Origin: DAOTWY01 sp003696565
GTDB lineage: Bacteria; Chloroflexota; Anaerolineae; Aggregatilineales; Phototrophicaceae
Length of the DNA stretch: 9,196 bases
Direction of reading: 5' to 3'
Assembly: GCA_034435635.1 (NCBI GenBank)
Contig: DAOTWY010000048.1
Location: forward strand, 1-9,196
Part shown: positions 5,830-9,196 of the stretch, in pieces
Layout of the letters: every line of letters starts with the position of its first letter
Position numbering within the stretch: position 1 is the first letter of the stretch
Position numbers and translations under genes: made by a program
Notes under the pieces: model-generated
Told to the model about the DNA's origin: nothing
Database searches by the model: none
What the model saw: the letters and a program-made list of their open reading frames with translations, nothing else

Positions 5830-5843
5830 TCAAAAGGTTGGCT

Positions 5844-7100
5844 ATGACACTTAATCCAAATCAAATTCGTACACAGTTTCCTGCATTCACTCACCATGTT
5901 AATACTATTTTCTTTGATAATCCCGCTGGCACGCAAGTTCCACAGGGTGTAATTGATGCCTATAGTACATACTTCAGCAGGATGAACGCAAACGCTGGCG
6001 GATTCTTCCAGACGAGCCGCGCAACTGATGAGATGACTGATGATGTGCGGCAAGAGATGGCATACTTTTTGAACGCCAACACGCCCAATGAAATTGTTTT
6101 TGGCGCAAATATGACCACGCTCAACTTCGCACTCAGCCGCGCATTAGCCCAACAGCTTCAACCAGGGGATGAGGTTGTCCTCACGCGCATGGATCATGAT
6201 GCCAATGTTGCGCCCTGGTTACGCATCGCACAGGATCACAAGTTAACCGTGCGTTGGGTAGACATTATTGAAGCAGACTGCACCCTTGACCTTGACTCAT
6301 TAGAAGCCGCCCTAACCGACCGCACTAAAATCGTCGCAACTGTCCATGCATCTAATGCTGTTGGGACTATTAACCCCGTGGCGCAAATCGCGCAGATGGC
6401 ACACGCCGCCAACGCCCTTTATGTGGTAGATGCCGTACAATCTGCCCCCCACATTCCATTAGATGTCCAAGCGATTGGGTGTGATTTTTTGCTGTGTTCG
6501 GCATATAAATTCTTCGGTCCACACGTCGGCGTGATGTGGGGCAAGCACGACCTATTACAAACACTCATGCCTTATAAAGTCCGCCCAGCCAAAGACCAAC
6601 CGCCTTATTCCTGGGAAACCGGCACACCCAATTTTGAAGGCATTGCTGCCCTTGGCGCGGCGTTGATGTATCTTAAAACCATTGGCGCACAACAACGCAC
6701 TTATTATCAACAGCGGTTTCCAGCCTTCAGCGGTGACGCGCTGGACTACAAATGTGCCATGGAGGCGATCCGCGTCTATGAGCAGGGTCTCGTCACGGAA
6801 TTGATCGACGTGTTACAGACAACCCCAGGTGTGCGGATTTACGGCATCACAGACCCCGCCCGATACGATGACCGCTGCCCGACGGTGGTTTTTACCCATG
6901 CCACCCATTCCGCCGCCACCATCGCACAATATCTAGCAAAAAAACACGTTTATGTCTGGAGCGGCGACTATTATGCCGTTGAGATCATGCGCCGGTTAGG
7001 TCATGCTGACGATGGCATGGTGCGCGTTGGGCTGGCTCATTACAACACCCATGACGAAATTCAACGCTTCGCTACAATTTTGCGTGAATTGTTGGCATAA
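5844..7100 (+). CDS. Cysteine desulfurase-like class V aminotransferase-fold PLP enzyme (VC1184-type), lacking the catalytic Cys
   Basis: The start is ATG 5844 with AAAAGG six nt upstream (418 aa); an upstream TTG at 5817 in frame is less likely. The fold is the class V aminotransferase/SufS type. FFDNPAGTQVP (23-33) is the N-terminal signature. DHDANVAPW (117-125) is the His/Asn cofactor region. VVDAVQSAPH (194-203) has the PLP-ring Asp196. SAYKFFGPHVG (219-229) has the Schiff-base Lys222. GMVRVGLAHYNTHDEI (391-406) is the C-terminal signature of the VC1184-type subgroup. In true SufS/CsdA the loop near the C-terminus carries a Cys (SGHHCA-like); here it reads WSGDYYAVE (372-380), so classical persulfide-forming desulfurase activity is doubtful. 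Other cysteines (146, 213, 218, 304, 345) are not at that position. The substrate is unknown; epimerase, lyase or transaminase chemistry are alternatives. It is divergent from the kinase gene and no Fe-S assembly genes are nearby. Confidence 0.9.
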   Translation: MTLNPNQIRTQFPAFTHHVNTIFFDNPAGTQVPQGVIDAYSTYFSRMNANAGGFFQTSRATDEMTDDVRQEMAYFLNANTPNEIVFGANMTTLNFALSRALAQQLQPGDEVVLTRMDHDANVAPWLRIAQDHKLTVRWVDIIEADCTLDLDSLEAALTDRTKIVATVHASNAVGTINPVAQIAQMAHAANALYVVDAVQSAPHIPLDVQAIGCDFLLCSAYKFFGPHVGVMWGKHDLLQTLMPYKVRPAKDQPPYSWETGTPNFEGIAALGAALMYLKTIGAQQRTYYQQRFPAFSGDALDYKCAMEAIRVYEQGLVTELIDVLQTTPGVRIYGITDPARYDDRCPTVVFTHATHSAATIAQYLAKKHVYVWSGDYYAVEIMRRLGHADDGMVRVGLAHYNTHDEIQRFATILRELLA

Positions 7101-7121
7101 TCCCATCGCATCATACATAAT
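7092..7121 (+). promoter_or_regulatory. Probable promoter of the TIR-NB-ARC gene
   Basis: TTGGCA (7092-7097, five of six) lies in the last sense codons of the PLP-enzyme gene. An 18-bp spacer follows, then CATAAT (7116-7121, five of six). A start near 7128 would give a leader of about 32 nt ending in AAAGGA before the ATG at 7160. No terminator separates the two genes, so read-through is also possible. Confidence 0.42.
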
Positions 7122-7159
7122 TATGTTCAGATACATGCAACATAAAGGATAGCCCGCGT

Positions 7160-9196
7160 ATGCCTCAGAAAATCTTCATCTCCTATGCCCGCAAAGACGG
7201 ACGTGACCTCGCGCTCCGGCTCAAAACTGACCTGGAAAAACACAGCTTTGATGCCTGGCTCGATACCTCTGAGATTGATGGCGGCGCGTCTTGGAGTAAA
7301 GAAATCGAAATCAACATTGACTCCTGTGATGTGCTGCTGGCTTTGATCTCAACTGGGTCATACGATAGCGAAATCTGCCGTGGGGAACACCTGCGTGCCT
7401 TGCGCAAACGTCGGCGGGTGATCCCCATTTTAGTCCAGGCTAACGCAGACCGCCCTATCTATTTGGAGCATCTCAACTATTGTGATATGAGCCACTCAGC
7501 TCATTACAATGACAATCTCAACAAGCTTATCCAAGACATCCAAACCGGCGGCGCAGTCCAGCCTTATGAACGCTACACACCCTTCCACGTGCCAAATAAG
7601 CCGCCGAACTACATCGAACGCCCAGAGGAATTGCAACAACTCATACAATCCATCATGCGCGATTCTGATCAAAACCGCAGCACCGTGCTGACCGCTTTGC
7701 GTGGCATGGGCGGCATCGGTAAAAGTGTGTTGTCCATTGCCATCTGTCATGATGAAGTCATCCGCGATGCCTTTCCAGATGGCATCTTTTGGCTGCAAAT
7801 CGGGCGGGAAACCCCCAACGTGCTGGAAAAAATGAAACTCGTCGGCACAGAATTAGGTGACTCGCCCGAACATTATGCCACGCTCGATCTCGCTCAGGCA
7901 AAACTGAGTACGCTGCTGCGCTCCAAAGCCTGCTTGATCGTGCTGGATGATGTGTGGGATTTACAGCACATCCGCCCGTTTACCCAAATGCCCATGGAAC
8001 GCTCTCGCATCCTCATCACCACCCGAGACCGAGAGATCGCCACCAAACTCAAAGCCGAGGAGATCGTTGTCAGCAAGCTCAGCAGCAAACAAGGGCTTGA
8101 ACTGCTCCAAAATTGGTCAGACATTACCAACGTAACTCCTGATCTAAAAGAGATCAATCGTGTGTTAGATGGGCACCCCCTGGCGATCAAGATCGTCGGT
8201 TCTAGGCTTAAGCAAGGCATCACCCCCACTGAGTGGCTCAGCAGCTACGACAGCATCACCAACATCAAAGAGGGGCGGCGGGCTAAACTGCGCGACGATA
8301 ACCTCAGCGTCTGTTTTGACCTTAGCCTGGATAGCCTGCCAGATGACGATCGCAACCTTTATCATGCTTTGGGGGTCTTTCCAGAAGACATTTGGGTCCC
8401 CCAAACAATCCTCAGCACATTATGGCGCGCGCTAGATAACAAGTTGACGGATAGCGATTGTCTGGATATGCTGATTGATCTGGAAAACCTGGCTTTGCTC
8501 GAATTACAAAAAGACGGTGATGAGCGGGTCGTCAGCATGCATGACTTGCTGCACAGCTATAACCGCCACAAGCTCGGTCAGAATTATCAGCCTACTCAAA
8601 ACCGCCTGCTGGAAGCACTGGGTGACCCATACCATCTGCCACATCCATATGCCTATCGACAATACGCCTACCATTTGCAGCAAGCGGACAGACTGGCTGA
8701 ACTCATCCCATTGATGACCGATTTGAACTTCCTGAAGGCGAAACTGCACGCCACAGACCCCGCCGCCTTCCAACAGGACTGCGATGCCATCCTCAACGCA
8801 TTACCCACAGACCAATCCCATCCAGTCATCGCGTTGATGCGCTCATTTTGGCGCGTTTCTGCCCATGTTCTCAGCCAACCCAATCACCACAACCAGTTGT
8901 ATAACCAACTTTTAGGGCGGTTAGGCTTACACCAACAAAACCATCCCGACATCCACACCCTGCTGGAACACACTCGTGCCGAGGCAGAAGCCGACCCCAC
9001 ACCACAATTAATCCTCACCCAGCCCACGCTAGACCCAGCCGGTGGCATGTTACAGAGCATCCTCAAAGGGCATTCTTCTGACATACGGGGTGCCATCCAA
9101 CTCCAAAACGGCAACATCCTCTCTTGGAGTGTTGATGCCACCCTGCGCATCTGGAACCCTGACGGCAATCCCATCGCTTCCCTTCTAGGGCATTCT
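7160..9196 (+). CDS. TIR-NB-ARC-WD40 protein (bacterial NLR/STAND-like), C-terminus beyond window
   Basis: ATG 7160 has AAAGGA (7144-7149) ten nt upstream, and the frame is open for 679 codons to the edge. Residues 1-130 are a TIR domain: KIFISYARKD (4-13), DAWLDTSEIDGG (31-42), LLALISTGSYDSEICRGE (59-76), with Glu76 at the place of the catalytic NADase Glu. Residues about 152-470 are NB-ARC: P-loop GMGGIGKS (182-189), Walker B LIVLDDVW (259-266), sensor RILITTRD (283-290), GHPLA (338-342, the GLPLA motif) and MHD (460-462, exactly M-H-D). Residues 480-625 are a helical linker. From about 630 WD40 repeats begin (ILKGHSSDIRGAIQL, SVDATLRIWN, ASLLGHS). The order effector-STAND ATPase-sensor repeats parallels plant TNLs, APAF-1 and bacterial antiphage STAND proteins. 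A role in abortive defence by NAD+ cleavage after ligand binding is inference. It has no signal peptide or membrane segment, so it is cytoplasmic. Confidence 0.93.
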   Translation, partial: MPQKIFISYARKDGRDLALRLKTDLEKHSFDAWLDTSEIDGGASWSKEIEINIDSCDVLLALISTGSYDSEICRGEHLRALRKRRRVIPILVQANADRPIYLEHLNYCDMSHSAHYNDNLNKLIQDIQTGGAVQPYERYTPFHVPNKPPNYIERPEELQQLIQSIMRDSDQNRSTVLTALRGMGGIGKSVLSIAICHDEVIRDAFPDGIFWLQIGRETPNVLEKMKLVGTELGDSPEHYATLDLAQAKLSTLLRSKACLIVLDDVWDLQHIRPFTQMPMERSRILITTRDREIATKLKAEEIVVSKLSSKQGLELLQNWSDITNVTPDLKEINRVLDGHPLAIKIVGSRLKQGITPTEWLSSYDSITNIKEGRRAKLRDDNLSVCFDLSLDSLPDDDRNLYHALGVFPEDIWVPQTILSTLWRALDNKLTDSDCLDMLIDLENLALLELQKDGDERVVSMHDLLHSYNRHKLGQNYQPTQNRLLEALGDPYHLPHPYAYRQYAYHLQQADRLAELIPLMTDLNFLKAKLHATDPAAFQQDCDAILNALPTDQSHPVIALMRSFWRVSAHVLSQPNHHNQLYNQLLGRLGLHQQNHPDIHTLLEHTRAEAEADPTPQLILTQPTLDPAGGMLQSILKGHSSDIRGAIQLQNGNILSWSVDATLRIWNPDGNPIASLLGHS

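Noticed and set aside
5817..5843. TTG at 5817 as start of the PLP enzyme
   Set aside because: ATG at 5844 has AAAAGG at ideal spacing, and the family's N-terminus begins about there.
5802..6053. Minus-strand 83-codon ORF between the kinase and PLP enzyme
   Set aside because: It overlaps the PLP-enzyme N-terminus antisense over most of its length and shows no family features.
7183..9174. Several minus-strand and alternate-frame ORFs of 60-111 codons inside the TIR-NB-ARC gene
   Set aside because: They are shadows of a gene whose frame carries intact P-loop, Walker B and MHD motifs; none has a recognisable product or a ribosome site.
1..9196. Search for CRISPR arrays, insertion sequences and integrase or attachment sites, including at the tRNA 3' ends
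   Set aside because: No repeated spacer pattern, transposase-like frame, terminal inverted repeats or duplicated tRNA 3' end was seen.

Overview
The window reads as ordinary bacterial chromosome with about half GC and Shine-Dalgarno signals before most genes. The tRNA genes carry no encoded CCA. Secreted PPC-type repeats, an SLC13/TrkA-C permease, a VC1184-type PLP enzyme and a TIR-NB-ARC-WD40 protein together resemble genomes of Chloroflexota (Anaerolineae-like). That assignment is an inference from gene content and is not proven by any marker gene here.

Layout, left to right. Positions 1-1172 (minus) hold the N-terminal 390 codons of a secreted protein built of PPC-like beta modules, cut by the left edge. 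Positions 1365-1647 (plus) hold a strong promoter, tandem tRNA-Ser(UGA) and tRNA-Ser(GCU) genes and a terminator. Positions 1673-2424 (minus) hold what looks like a complete small-protein transcription unit. It has a promoter (TTGACA-N16-GATACT), a leader of about 220 nt, three tiny charged ORFs of 44, 50 and 48 codons in close succession (first pair overlapping by 4 bp), and a bidirectional terminator. The leader contains a possible 19-codon peptide ending Cys-Cys-stop, and an intrinsic terminator whose 5' arm can also pair with an upstream segment to make an antiterminator. Positions 2464-5801 (minus) are an overlapping pair: a soluble GAF-PAS histidine kinase followed by an SLC13-type permease with two TrkA-C domains.

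The divergent plus-strand gene at 5844-7100 is a class V aminotransferase-fold protein of the cysteine desulfurase-like VC1184 group. It has the PLP lysine but lacks the usual catalytic cysteine. It is followed, 59 bp later and with its own plausible promoter, by a large TIR-NB-ARC-WD40 protein (7160 to beyond 9196). This is a bacterial NLR/STAND-like architecture, cut by the right edge inside its first WD40 repeats.

The two places most worth attention are the attenuator-controlled cluster of unrecognised small proteins (1673-2424) and the TIR-NB-ARC-WD40 protein. The first has a regulatory architecture read directly from complementarity. The second is a likely immune or cell-death STAND protein whose ligand and activity cannot be read from the window. 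No mobile element, CRISPR array or integrase was seen.
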